Source of the DNA: Sagittula salina
GTDB lineage: Bacteria > Pseudomonadota > Alphaproteobacteria > Rhodobacterales > Rhodobacteraceae
Direction: 5' to 3'
Length of the DNA: 42,776 nt
Assembly (NCBI RefSeq): GCF_017813235.1
Contig: NZ_JAGISH010000018.1
Coordinates: forward strand, 1 to 42,776
Below, in pieces: positions 8,025 to 19,744 of this stretch. Below the pieces are notes generated by a model. That model made no database searches and was not told the origin of the DNA. It worked only from the letters and a program-made list of their open reading frames with translations. Numbering within the stretch: the first letter of the stretch is position 1; each line of letters opens with the position of its first letter. Position numbers and translations under genes: made by a program.

Positions 8025-9113
8025 GTGACGCTGGAACTGAAGGGCGTGTCCAAGGTCGTGGAGGGGCAGGTACACATCCACGCCACCGACCTCACGCTGG
8101 TAAACGGCACGATGAACGTGCTGCTGGGACCGACGGCGTCGGGCAAGACTTCCTTGATGCGGCTGATGGCGGGGCTTGATGCGCCGGCCACCGGCTCGAT
8201 CCACTGGAACGGTGAGGACGTGACCGGGCAGCGCGTGCAGGACCGCAAGGTGGCCATGGTCTACCAGCAGTTCATCAACTACCCGTCGATGAGCGTCTAC
8301 GACAACATCGCCTCCCCGATGAAACTGATGGGGATCGACCGGGCCGAGGTCGACCGTCGCGTGCGCGAGACGGCCGATTTGATGCAGCTGACCCCGATGT
8401 TGGACCGCAAGCCGCTGGAACTGTCTGGCGGCCAGCAGCAACGCTGCGCGCTAGCGCGGGCATTGGTAAAGAACGCGGGCCTCGTGCTGCTGGACGAACC
8501 GCTGGCCAACCTTGACTACAAGCTGCGGGAGGAGTTGCGCGTCGAGATCCCGAAGATCTTCGAAGCTTCGGGGTCGATCTTCGTTTACGCGACCACCGAA
8601 CCCGAAGAGGCGCTGCTGCTGGGCGGCAACGTCGCAACCCTCTGGGAAGGCCGCGTTACACAGTTCGGTCCGACGCCCATGGTCTACCGTCAGCCGGTGG
8701 ACGCGACCACGGCGCGGGTGTTCTCGGACCCGCCGATGAACTTCCTGCAGATATCCAAGACCGGTGGAAAGATCATGTTCGGCAACGGCCAGTCCGCGCC
8801 AGCCACCGGCAAGCTGGCCGAACTCAAGGACGGCCGCTACGTGGCGGGCTTCCGGCCGAACCACCTGGAAATCGGGCGCCACGCCGCCGACGCGGTAGAG
8901 TTCATTACGACACTGACCGTGACTGAATTGACCGGGTCGGAGACCTTCGTCCACCTCGACCACCACGGCGAACGTTGGGTCGGACTGGTGCACGGCGTTC
9001 ACGACCTGAAGATCGGCGCGCCGCTGCGGGTCTACCTCGATCCGCGCCACGTCTACGTCTTTGCGGAGGACGGCGCACTGGTCGCCCCCGCCGCCTACGC
9101 GCTTGCTGCCTGA
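8025..9113 (+). CDS. glpS: Glycerol ABC transporter ATP-binding protein
   Basis: 362 residues, one of two ATPases of the GlpSTPQV-type glycerol importer. Walker A is GPTASGKTS (35-43), the ABC signature is LSGGQQQRCALARAL (about 133), and Walker B is LVLLDEPLANLD. The C-terminal third resembles the TOBE/MalK-type regulatory domain. The GTG start at 8025 follows AGGGGG and leaves a 13-base gap after glpD; a longer frame overlapping glpD lacks family similarity at its N-terminus. The canonical signature contrasts with the degenerate one in GlpT, so the heterodimer probably has one standard and one atypical nucleotide site. Confidence 0.9.
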   Translation: MTLELKGVSKVVEGQVHIHATDLTLVNGTMNVLLGPTASGKTSLMRLMAGLDAPATGSIHWNGEDVTGQRVQDRKVAMVYQQFINYPSMSVYDNIASPMKLMGIDRAEVDRRVRETADLMQLTPMLDRKPLELSGGQQQRCALARALVKNAGLVLLDEPLANLDYKLREELRVEIPKIFEASGSIFVYATTEPEEALLLGGNVATLWEGRVTQFGPTPMVYRQPVDATTARVFSDPPMNFLQISKTGGKIMFGNGQSAPATGKLAELKDGRYVAGFRPNHLEIGRHAADAVEFITTLTVTELTGSETFVHLDHHGERWVGLVHGVHDLKIGAPLRVYLDPRHVYVFAEDGALVAPAAYALAA

Positions 9114-9125
9114 GGGGGAGGGGAC

Positions 9126-10198
9126 ATGGCCAAGATCACGCTCGACAACCTCGCGCATTCCTACCTGAAGAATCCGTCGTCCGAAGACGATTACGCCCTG
9201 AAGGAGCTGAATCACGACTGGGTGGATGGCGAGGCCTACGCGCTGCTGGGGTCCTCGGGGTGCGGAAAATCCACGCTGCTGAACATCATCTCCGGGCTGC
9301 TGGAGCCATCGCAGGGCCGTATCCTGTTCGACGGCAAGGACGTGACCCACGCCCCCACGGCGGAGCGCAACATCGCGCAGGTGTTCCAGTTCCCGGTGGT
9401 CTACGACACGATGACCGTGCGGGATAACCTCGCCTTTCCGCTGCGCAACCGGGGCCGGGATGAAACCTACGTCGCCGAGCGGGTACAGGAAATCGCAAGC
9501 ATGATCGGCATGGAAGACATGCTGAACCGCAAGGCGCGTGGCCTTGGTGCGGACCAGAAGCAGAAAATCTCCCTCGGGCGCGGCATGGTCCGCAAGGACG
9601 TGAACGCGCTGCTGTTCGACGAACCCCTGACCGTGATCGACCCGCACATGAAGTGGGAACTCCGGACCCAGCTGAAGAAGCTGCACCACGACTTCGGCCA
9701 CACGATGATCTACGTCACCCACGACCAGACGGAGGCGTTGACCTTCGCGGACAAGGTTGTCGTGATGTACGATGGCCGCGTGGTGCAGATCGGCACGCCC
9801 GAAGAGCTTTTCGAGCGGCCCGAGCACACCTTCGTCGGCTACTTCATCGGCTCGCCGGGGATGAACGTCATCCCGGCGCGCGTCGAGGGCAACCGCGCCT
9901 ACATCGACGGCACCGAACTCGCGCTGGGCCAAGGGTACGGCGCGCTGGACGGCAAGGTGGAGATCGGCGTGCGACCTGAATTCGCGCGCCTGAGCCAGAC
10001 CGAGGGTCTGCCGGTCAAGGTCCGCCGGGTCGAAGACGTGGGCCGTCACAAGATCATCCGGGCCGAGTTCTTCGGTCATGACATCAACATCATCGCGGGC
10101 GAGGACGAACGCGTGAGCGCCGACATGAACCGTGTCACTTTCGACGCGGGTCACGTCAATGTCTACGCGAACGACTGGCTCGTGAAGGGAGCCGCCTG

Positions 10199-10199
<1 letters not shown>
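9126..10199 (+). CDS. glpT: Glycerol ABC transporter ATP-binding protein (degenerate signature)
   Basis: 357 residues, the second ATPase of the glycerol importer. Walker A is intact (GSSGCGKST, 42-50), as are the Q-loop (VFQFPVVYD) and Walker B (ALLFDEPLTVID, 161-172), followed by an H-loop in IYVTHDQTEAL. The position of the LSGGQ signature instead reads GLGADQKQKISLGRG (about 139-153), so the motif has lost its usual Ser-Gly-Gly. A C-terminal TOBE-like domain follows. RBS GAGGGGAGGGG precedes the ATG. The stop overlaps the ATG of glpP by one base. This is not the E. coli antiporter also named GlpT. Confidence 0.9.
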
Positions 10200-11931
<1,732 letters not shown>

Positions 11932-11943
11932 GGAGGATCTGAC

Positions 11944-12219
11944 ATGGACTGGATGGCATGGACCTGGCCGACCGCGATCTTCTTCATGGTGATCGCCGCT
12001 CTGCTCATCACCTTCACGATCCTCGCGATCCGTTTTCCGGAAACCCCGCGCGTGGGCGTTCTGGGGATCGAGACGACGCGGGGTGACCGGCTTTTCATCA
12101 CGCTCTTGGGCAGCGCCTTCATCAACCTCGCTTGGCTGGGCCTCATCGGCCCCGACACGCAGCCTTGGGCGCTTGCTGTCTGCCTTGTCTATGCCGCAGC
12201 GGTGTTCCGCTGGGTGTGA
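11944..12219 (+). CDS. Small DUF2160-type membrane protein of the glycerol transporter operon
   Basis: 91 residues with three hydrophobic segments: WPTAIFFMVIAALLITFTILAI near the N-terminus, LFITLLGSAFINLAWLGLIG in the middle and WALAVCLVYAAAVF at the end. A small DUF2160-type protein occupies this place between permease and binding-protein genes in related glycerol operons, sometimes called glpU. Its role is unknown. Being an inner-membrane protein encoded between transporter parts, it may be an accessory subunit. RBS GAGGAG precedes the ATG. A terminator-like hairpin lies directly after its stop. Confidence 0.85.
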   Translation: MDWMAWTWPTAIFFMVIAALLITFTILAIRFPETPRVGVLGIETTRGDRLFITLLGSAFINLAWLGLIGPDTQPWALAVCLVYAAAVFRWV

Positions 12220-12228
12220 CCGACCACC

Positions 12229-12261
12229 CCGGCCAGGGGGATACCCAGGGCCGGTCCTTTT
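12229..12261 (+). terminator. Hairpin with T-run upstream of glpV
   Basis: Arms CCGGCC (12229-12234) and GGCCGG (12249-12254) enclose a shorter GGG-ATA-CCC stem and are followed by TCCTTTT. This looks like an intrinsic terminator inside the operon, 32 bases before the glpV start codon. It could be a partial terminator or an RNA processing/stability element, rather than the operon end, since the glp genes continue with the same order and strand. Confidence 0.5.
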
Positions 12262-12292
12262 AACCAAGTTCACCAATTTCAGGGAGGAACCA

Positions 12293-14014
12293 ATGAACTT
12301 GAGACTGAAATCCACCACGGCGCTTGCCATGGCACTGGGCCTTTCGGCCGGTGTCGCGCAGGCCGACATGGAGGCTGCGAAGCAGTTTCTCGACAGCGAG
12401 ATCGGCGATCTGTCCGCTCTCACCCGCGAGGAGCAGGAGCAGGAAATGCAGTGGTTCATCGACGCCGCGGCGCCGATGGAAGGCATGGAGATCAAGGTCG
12501 TCTCCGAGACCATCACCACCCACGAATATGAATCCCAGGTGCTTGCCCCGGCTTTCACCGCCATCACCGGCATCAAGGTCACCCACGACCTGATCGGCGA
12601 GGGCGACGTTGTCGAAAAGCTCCAGACCCAGATGCAGTCCGGCGAAAACATCTACGACGGCTATATCAACGACTCTGACCTGATCGGCACGCACTGGCGC
12701 TACCAGCAGGCGCGCAACCTGACCGACTGGATGGCGGGCGAGGGCGCGGATGTCACGAACCCGAACCTCGATCTTGACGACTTCATCGGCACGCAGTTTA
12801 CCACCGCGCCCGATGGCAACCTCTACCAACTGCCCGACCAGCAGTTCGCGAACCTCTACTGGTTCCGTTACGACTGGTTCAACGACGAAAAGAACCAGGC
12901 CGATTTCAAGGAGAAATACGGCTACGATCTCGGCGTTCCGGTCAACTGGTCGGCCTATGAGGACATCGCCGAGTTCTTTACCGGCCGCGACCTGTCGCAC
13001 ATGGGCGTTGACGGCGAAGTCTTTGGCAACATGGACTACGGCAAGAAGGATCCGTCGCTTGGCTGGCGCTACACCGATGCGTGGCTGTCCATGGCCGGTG
13101 CGGGCGACAAGGGCGAGCCGAACGGCCTGCCGGTCGATGAATGGGGCATCCGCGTCAACGAGAATTCGCAGCCCGTGGGGTCCTGCGTGGCCCGCGGCGG
13201 CGCGACCAACGGACCGGCGGCAGTCTATGCCGTGACCAAGGCCATCGAATGGCTGCAGAAGTACTCCCCGCCTGCGGCCGCAGGCATGACCTTTGGCGAG
13301 GCAGGCCCGATCCCGGCGCAGGGCAACGTGGCCCAGCAGATGTTCTGGTACACCGCCTTTACCGCCGACACGGTAAAGCCCGGCCTGCCCGTTATGAACG
13401 AGGACGGCACGCCGAAGTGGCGCATGGCACCTTCGCCGCATGGCGCGTACTGGGAAGAAGGCACGAAGATCGGCTATCAGGACGTGGGTTCCTGGACGCT
13501 GATGAAGTCGACACCGGTGGATCGTGCAAAGGCCGCATGGCTTTATGCGCAGTTCGTCACCTCGAAGACGGTGGACGTGAAAAAGGCCCACACCGGCCTG
13601 ACCTTTGTCCGCGAATCGACGATCCAGCACGACAGCTTCACCGAGCGTGCCGACAAACTCGGCGGTCTGGTGGAATTCTACCGGTCTCCGGCGCGCGTCG
13701 CGTGGTCGCCGACCGGCACCAACGTGCCTGACTACCCCAAGCTTGCGCAGCTGTGGTGGCAGAACATCGGTGACGCCATGTCCGGCGCCAAGACCCCGCA
13801 AGAGGCGCTGGATGCGCTGTGCGCGGATCAGGAAAAGGTCATGGAACGTCTCGAGCGCGCAGGCGTGCAGGGTGACATCGGCCCGAAGATGAACGAGCCG
13901 AAGGACCCGCAGGAGTGGCTGGACGCTCCCGGCTCGCCGAAGGCGAAGCTGGAGAACGAGGACGAAGAGCCCCAGACCGTCAGCTACGACGAGCTGATCA
14001 AGTCCTGGCAGTAA
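12293..14014 (+). CDS. glpV: Glycerol ABC transporter substrate-binding protein
   Basis: 573 residues with a clear Sec signal peptide (MNLRLKSTTALAMALGLSAG, cleavage expected after VAQA before Asp). It is a large periplasmic extracellular solute-binding protein of the family paired with GlpSTPQ. The mature N-terminus has an acidic helical stretch with EEQEQEMQWF, then the binding-protein core (FTAITGIKVTHDLIGEGDVVEKL and later WLYAQFVTSKTVDVKKA). RBS AGGGAGGAAC sits well before the ATG. The gene is flanked by strong hairpins on both sides, fitting higher expression than the rest of the operon. Length is greater than for typical 400-450-residue sugar-binding proteins but normal for this subfamily. 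Confidence 0.9.
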   Translation: MNLRLKSTTALAMALGLSAGVAQADMEAAKQFLDSEIGDLSALTREEQEQEMQWFIDAAAPMEGMEIKVVSETITTHEYESQVLAPAFTAITGIKVTHDLIGEGDVVEKLQTQMQSGENIYDGYINDSDLIGTHWRYQQARNLTDWMAGEGADVTNPNLDLDDFIGTQFTTAPDGNLYQLPDQQFANLYWFRYDWFNDEKNQADFKEKYGYDLGVPVNWSAYEDIAEFFTGRDLSHMGVDGEVFGNMDYGKKDPSLGWRYTDAWLSMAGAGDKGEPNGLPVDEWGIRVNENSQPVGSCVARGGATNGPAAVYAVTKAIEWLQKYSPPAAAGMTFGEAGPIPAQGNVAQQMFWYTAFTADTVKPGLPVMNEDGTPKWRMAPSPHGAYWEEGTKIGYQDVGSWTLMKSTPVDRAKAAWLYAQFVTSKTVDVKKAHTGLTFVRESTIQHDSFTERADKLGGLVEFYRSPARVAWSPTGTNVPDYPKLAQLWWQNIGDAMSGAKTPQEALDALCADQEKVMERLERAGVQGDIGPKMNEPKDPQEWLDAPGSPKAKLENEDEEPQTVSYDELIKSWQ

Positions 14015-14023
14015 GCCTCCTCC

Positions 14024-14053
14024 CGGTCGGGGTACCTTCGGGTGTCCCGGCCG
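14024..14053 (+). promoter_or_regulatory. 13-bp hairpin with UUCG tetraloop after glpV
   Basis: Left arm 14024-14036 and right arm 14041-14053 pair at all 13 positions as RNA (four G-U pairs) around a UUCG tetraloop closed by C-G, the extra-stable class. It begins nine bases after the glpV stop and lacks a following T-run. It is therefore better read as a 3' RNA-stability or processing element than as a terminator. Confidence 0.6.
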
Positions 14054-14056
14054 AAC

Positions 14057-14084
14057 GGGTGGCCGCGCCCGGTCGTGGCCACCC
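14057..14084 (+). promoter_or_regulatory. Second hairpin between glpV and glpK
   Basis: Perfect 8-bp arms GGGTGGCC (14057-14064) and GGCCACCC (14077-14084) flank a 12-base loop, directly after the UUCG hairpin. Only a weak pyrimidine-rich tract follows (CCTTGTTCTC). Together the two hairpins could lower read-through to glpK relative to glpV. Confidence 0.5.
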
Positions 14085-14191
14085 CCTTGTTCTCCCGCCC
14101 TTGAATTTCCCTGTCGCGCGTCGTTTTCTGGCCTCCCCGCGCGGGTCGAGGCCCCCGGACGGACCGCGCCGTTGCTACCCGAGAGGCCCCC

Positions 14192-15714
<1,523 letters not shown>

Positions 15715-15718
<4 letters not shown>

Positions 15719-16845
15719 CCCTTCTGGTCCCGCGCCGCACGCTCAGCGGGCGCGGTAGCCGATTCCGCATTGTCCCGGCCCTGGCCGCCACTACCGGCCC
15801 GGTGGTCGTGGTACGGGGCCAGTCGGCCGCATGGGCCGACACGCTGGTCCGTGACCTCCGCCGGATCGGTCGCTCCGTGCTGGAGATCACAGGGCAGGGG
15901 GAGCCCGACCTGCCCACGCTGGATGCGGCGCTTGCCGGCCTGCGCCCGCACCGCCCCGGCGCGGTGGTTTCGATCGGCGGTGGCTCTGTCATGGATCTCG
16001 GCAAGGCGCTGGCCGCGCTCCTGCCCTCCGCCAACAGTCCCATGACCCACCTGGAAGTCGTGGGGGACGGCCGCCCGCTGGAGGCCGCGCCGCTGCCCTT
16101 CGTCGCGGTGCCCACCACCGCCGGCACCGGGGCGGAAGCGACGAAGAACGCCGTGATCGACGTGCCTGCGCAACGGCGCAAGGTCTCGCTGCGGGATGCA
16201 CGGATGCTGCCCTGGTTGGCTGTACTCGACGCCGACCTGACAGACGGCACACCGTGGCCCGTGACGCTGGCTTGCGGTATGGACGCGCTGACACAACTGA
16301 TCGAACCCTACCTGTCGGCCCGCGCCCGCCCCGATGTAGACGCGATTTGCCGCGTCGCGATCCCGGAGGCGATGCGTGCTCTGCTGCGGCTATCCCAAGG
16401 CAAGGACGGTCCGGCCCGCGATGTGCTGCTGGCGGCCGCGCATCTGTCGGGCATCGCCTTGGCCAACGCGGGGCTTGGCGCGGTGCACGGGCTGGCGGGG
16501 GTGATCGGCGGGCAGACCGGTGCACCGCACGGGGCGATCTGCGCCCGGTTGCTCCCCGCCGTGCTGAGGGCGAACCGTCAGGCCTGCATCGAGGCGGGAC
16601 AGGACGCCACACGCTTTGCCGACGTGGATGCGATGATCGCGGACGCATTCAAGCGCGAGGGTTCCGCAACGGCGCTCCTGCAGGGTTTCCTGCGCAATGC
16701 GCCGCTTGCACCACTCCCCGAGATGGACGACGCGCAGGTTGCGGCAATGGCTGCCGAGTCGTCGTCGATGAAGGCGAATCCCGTTGTGCTGTCCACCGCC
16801 GTTCTGGCAGGGGTTATCGCGGAGGGGCGCGCCCTCGGCAGCTAG
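15715..16845 (+). CDS. Iron-type (group III) alcohol dehydrogenase family protein
   Basis: 376 residues of the Fe-ADH/dehydroquinate-synthase-like fold. The NAD(P)-binding loop is VVSIGGGSVMDLGKALAAL (about 80-98) and the family signature is PTTAGTGAEATKNAVI (about 138). Of the four metal ligands known from FucO, the Asp of GMDALTQ is present but the His four residues later is Gln. The two later histidines, in AVHGLAG and GAPHGAI, are kept. The GTG start at 15715 shares GTGA with the glpK stop, so it is translationally coupled to glycerol kinase. A role in glycerol or related alcohol/aldehyde metabolism is inferred. It converges on the next gene with a four-base overlap. Confidence 0.85.
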
Positions 16846-17861
16846 TCCCGCAGTGCCAGCAGGTCGCGGTGCAGCGCCTCGGAAATCTCAACGTAGCCGC
16901 GTTCAAGGTTTCTCGCCCGCGCGGCGAAACGGCGCTGCGAGGGCAGCCGCGCGCCCTGTGCGCCGATCTCCGCGAAAAGGCGCTCCGCCCGCGCGTCGCT
17001 CTCCTCCTGCGCGCCCCCGCTCAACCGCTCCGGATCGAAGGCCATGATGATCTGCCCGTGACAGGGTGCCTCCGGCTGTCCTTGCGAATGCGCCATGCTG
17101 TCGAGGCTGGTCAGGTCGCCGATCAATGGTCCGGCCATCAGCTCCACCATGATCGACAGGGCGGACCCCTTGTACCCGCCAAAGGTGCACATTGCGCCCG
17201 CCATAGCCGCCTGCGGGTCCGTCGTGGGCTGGCCCGCCGCGTCCAGCGCGACGCCTTCGGGCAGGGGACGCCCGGCCCGGGCGTAAAGCTCGATCTCGCC
17301 GCGCGCAAAGGCCGAGGTGGCGAAATCGAAAACGAATGGCTCCGGCGCAGCGGGGCGCGGCCAGCCGAAGGCCAGCGGATTCGTTCCCAGTGCCCCCCGC
17401 GTACCACCTGCAGGCGCAACCCACGCGTGGCTGGGCACCATCGAGAACGCGGCAAGACCCTGCGCGGTGAGCTGCTCGATCTCGGGCCAGAGGGCGGAGA
17501 AGTGGTAGCAATGGTTCACGGCCAGCACTGCCACACCATGACGACGGGCCCGTTCCACGAGGTGCGGCAGCCCCGCCTGCACCGCCCGGAGAGAGATTGC
17601 CCCGCCCGCATCGGCCCGCACTACGGCGCTCTCATCCAGTGTCAGCACCGGTTCAGCCGCAAGAGCGGCGCGCCCCTGCCGGGCGGTCTCGATGCACATG
17701 AAAAGGCGAAACAGCCCGTGCGACTGGCAATCGTCCAGCTGACAAGTGGCCAGCATCGCGGCGATGGCGTCCACATGGTCGAAGCCAAAGCCCCAATGCT
17801 TCAGGGTCCCTTCGGCCAGCGTCCGAACCTCGGACGGGGTAAGGCGTATCGTGTCTGACAT
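16842..17861 (-). CDS. Malate/L-lactate dehydrogenase (Ldh2) family oxidoreductase, possibly cyclic imine reductase
   Basis: 339 residues of the type-2 malate/lactate dehydrogenase family, NAD(P)H-dependent enzymes unrelated to classical Rossmann LDH. Diagnostic stretches are CQLDDCQSHGLFRL near residue 45, VLAVNHCYHFSALWPEIEQL near 116, WVAPAGGTRGALGTNPLAFG near 146 and the C-terminal FGGYKGSALSIMVELMAG. Members include delta-1-piperideine/pyrroline-2-carboxylate reductases (DpkA/LhpD), ureidoglycolate and malate/sulfolactate dehydrogenases. The NHCYHFSALWPE segment looks to me most like the cyclic imino acid reductases, but this is not secure. It lies on the same strand as the histidine kinase gene, 91 bases downstream, with a hairpin between. 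Confidence 0.8.
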   Translation of the reverse strand: MSDTIRLTPSEVRTLAEGTLKHWGFGFDHVDAIAAMLATCQLDDCQSHGLFRLFMCIETARQGRAALAAEPVLTLDESAVVRADAGGAISLRAVQAGLPHLVERARRHGVAVLAVNHCYHFSALWPEIEQLTAQGLAAFSMVPSHAWVAPAGGTRGALGTNPLAFGWPRPAAPEPFVFDFATSAFARGEIELYARAGRPLPEGVALDAAGQPTTDPQAAMAGAMCTFGGYKGSALSIMVELMAGPLIGDLTSLDSMAHSQGQPEAPCHGQIIMAFDPERLSGGAQEESDARAERLFAEIGAQGARLPSQRRFAARARNLERGYVEISEALHRDLLALRD

Positions 17862-17873
17862 GTGTTGCCTCTG

Positions 17874-17901
17874 CCGGTGGGCCGAGCGTCACGGCCACCG
17901 G
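17874..17901 (-). promoter_or_regulatory. Hairpin just upstream of the Ldh2-family start
   Basis: CCGGTGGGCCG (17874-17884) and CGGCCACCGG (17892-17901) pair with a single bulged base. The hairpin ends 12 bases before the start codon at 17861, right beside the Shine-Dalgarno-like AGAGGCAAC. It has no T-run on either side. It may influence translation of the oxidoreductase or mark the 3' end of the upstream kinase transcript. Confidence 0.4.
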
Positions 17902-17952
17902 AGAGCTACATCAGCAGGCACCCGAGGGAAAGGCGCGCGTATCGCAGGCGCT

Positions 17953-18663
17953 TCAGAGGGCCGCAGGCAGGTCGAGCTGCATGCAGCAGCCATTATGACC
18001 CGGCACATCGATGACGGCGATCTCTCCGCCCAGTGCCTGCACGACCTTGCGTGCCACGGCAAGGCCGACGCCCGCGGCTCCGGTTTCTTCTCGCGGGCGC
18101 ATGCAGTAGAGCGGTTCAAATACCTTTTCGCGGTACGGCGGTTCGATCCCCGGCCCGTCGTCAAGGACGGTCAGTACGACGCGCCCACCCGCAGTGGAGC
18201 TATTCAGGCGGATACGTCCGCCGCCCTCGTGGTGGTGGAGTATCGGGTTCGACAGCAGAGCATGCGCGAGACGCCCAAGGTCGTTGGGCGGGCCGAGAAC
18301 TGTCCCGGCGCAGTCAGAAAGATCGAGGGAGAATCCCTCGCGGTCCGGCAGGTGTTCCCAGGTTTCCGCGAAAACCCTCGCCAAGGCCACCGGTGCCGGG
18401 GCATCCGAAAGCCGTCCGACGCGGGACAGCTCTGTCAGGCCCTCAAGCACCCGGTCGAGCCCCTTCGCATAGGCCTTCAGCATTTCCATATGCTGCGCGA
18501 CGCCCTCCGGCAGGGTGATATCGGAATCGCCCAGGTCTTCTTCGATCCATTCCGGAATGACGCGCATCGCGCGCGCATAGGTTTTTAAATCATGCGTGAC
18601 GATATAAAGAAACGCTTCGAAATCCTGCTCCGTTTCCGTGATATCCTTCATCTTCCTGCTCAT
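17953..18663 (-). CDS. Soluble sensor histidine kinase
   Basis: 236 residues with no membrane segment and almost no sensor region. The H-box with the phospho-accepting His is FLYIVTHDLKTYARAM (residues 17-32), followed by a dimerisation helix. The ATPase domain has an N-box variant in ALLSNPILHHHEGGG, G1 in VLDDGPGIEP, an F-box in REKVFEPLYCM and G2 in GAAGVGLAVARKVV. The start at 18663 (MSRKMKD) is the most family-like, but a TTG at 18702 is possible and no strong Shine-Dalgarno sequence decides it. It is divergent from a response-regulator gene 180 bases away, so the two almost certainly form a pair. Input must come through a partner protein or a cytoplasmic ligand. Confidence 0.85.
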   Translation of the reverse strand: MSRKMKDITETEQDFEAFLYIVTHDLKTYARAMRVIPEWIEEDLGDSDITLPEGVAQHMEMLKAYAKGLDRVLEGLTELSRVGRLSDAPAPVALARVFAETWEHLPDREGFSLDLSDCAGTVLGPPNDLGRLAHALLSNPILHHHEGGGRIRLNSSTAGGRVVLTVLDDGPGIEPPYREKVFEPLYCMRPREETGAAGVGLAVARKVVQALGGEIAVIDVPGHNGCCMQLDLPAAL

Positions 18664-18842
18664 TATTGTCAGCGCGCCCACCAGTCGGACAAGTGTTAAC
18701 AAAATGTCCGGTCTGCATCAAACGTTCTGCCCGTCCAGTTTTTGGCAAAGTCTCATTAATACACTTGAAGCTTTCACCTAGGTTTAAGAACTGTGCGGCG
18801 TAATCTATTTCAGGTGCAGGTTGGGGAACGGAGCCGGGAAAA

Positions 18843-19526
18843 ATGGTCGCAAATAATCATTCAGAAGAACTGGCCGCGATCCGCAAGGCCTATCAGGATC
18901 CTTCTCACCGGTCAAAAACCCGCGGCACTTTCGAAATTCTGGTGCTTGATGACAACAGTTTCGATCAGAACCAGATAAAACGGGCCTGCGGCAAGACGGG
19001 GCTGCCGGTCATGGTGCGTCTGACCTCCACCATGGACGAGTTCGAGGTGGCACTGGACGAAAAAGTCTACGATGTGATCCTGATCGATTACCTTCTGCCG
19101 AAGGGCAACGGCTTGGCCGCACAACGGCTGGTGAACAACCACGCGATGAATTTCGGCGCCGCTGTGGTTATGATGTCCTCGACGATGCGCACCGATGTGG
19201 CGGTCGCCTCGATGAAGAAGGGGTCGCTCGACGCACTGGACAAGGACGACCTGAACCCTGACAAACTGCGCGAACTGATGATCGCTTCCGCGAAGATCTT
19301 TTCCGAAACCTCGCGCCACTGGATCGGCGAACTGCTGGCACAGCAACGGGTGCAGATCGCACAGGACGTGGCAAAGGTCGTGCGCGAGGAAATGGAATTC
19401 GGGCGTTTTATCGACACCATCGACAAGCGCATCATCGACATGCTGGCGAGCAAGGGTTTTACCGAAACGGAGGCGTGGAATGCTTCGTACCTGTTTGACT
19501 CGGATGAGCCTCTGAAATTTCGCTGA
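18843..19526 (+). CDS. Response regulator with unrecognised C-terminal domain
   Basis: 227 residues. The receiver domain (about 30-150) has the acidic pair in ILVLDDNSFDQNQIKRA, the phospho-accepting Asp in VYDVILIDYLLPKGNGL, the Ser of VVMMSSTM and the Lys of DALDKDDL (without the common following Pro). The remaining 75 residues are helical and charged (IGELLAQQRVQIAQDVAKVVREE, then DTIDKRIIDMLASKGFTE). They contain no helix-turn-helix, GGDEF, EAL or other output domain I recognise. It may work through protein contacts. It is paired with the divergent histidine kinase. Local base composition is lower in G+C than the surroundings. Confidence 0.85.
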   Translation: MVANNHSEELAAIRKAYQDPSHRSKTRGTFEILVLDDNSFDQNQIKRACGKTGLPVMVRLTSTMDEFEVALDEKVYDVILIDYLLPKGNGLAAQRLVNNHAMNFGAAVVMMSSTMRTDVAVASMKKGSLDALDKDDLNPDKLRELMIASAKIFSETSRHWIGELLAQQRVQIAQDVAKVVREEMEFGRFIDTIDKRIIDMLASKGFTETEAWNASYLFDSDEPLKFR

Positions 19527-19744
19527 AATAAAGCTGTTGAAAAGTTCAGCGGATGCCAGCCGAAATCTCAATGGGACTGCATCATAATTTCAGAGGGATT
19601 TCGATAAAATTCCTGATCTCATATAGTCGGGATTCTCTTGAATTGAGTCGCGGGGTCGTGGATGGTGCAAAACGATCGGTTCACCCGATGTTTCAATTGG
19701 GCCACGGTGGAGTGAAAGCCGTGTGCCGCCCCAGAGGAATCTGC

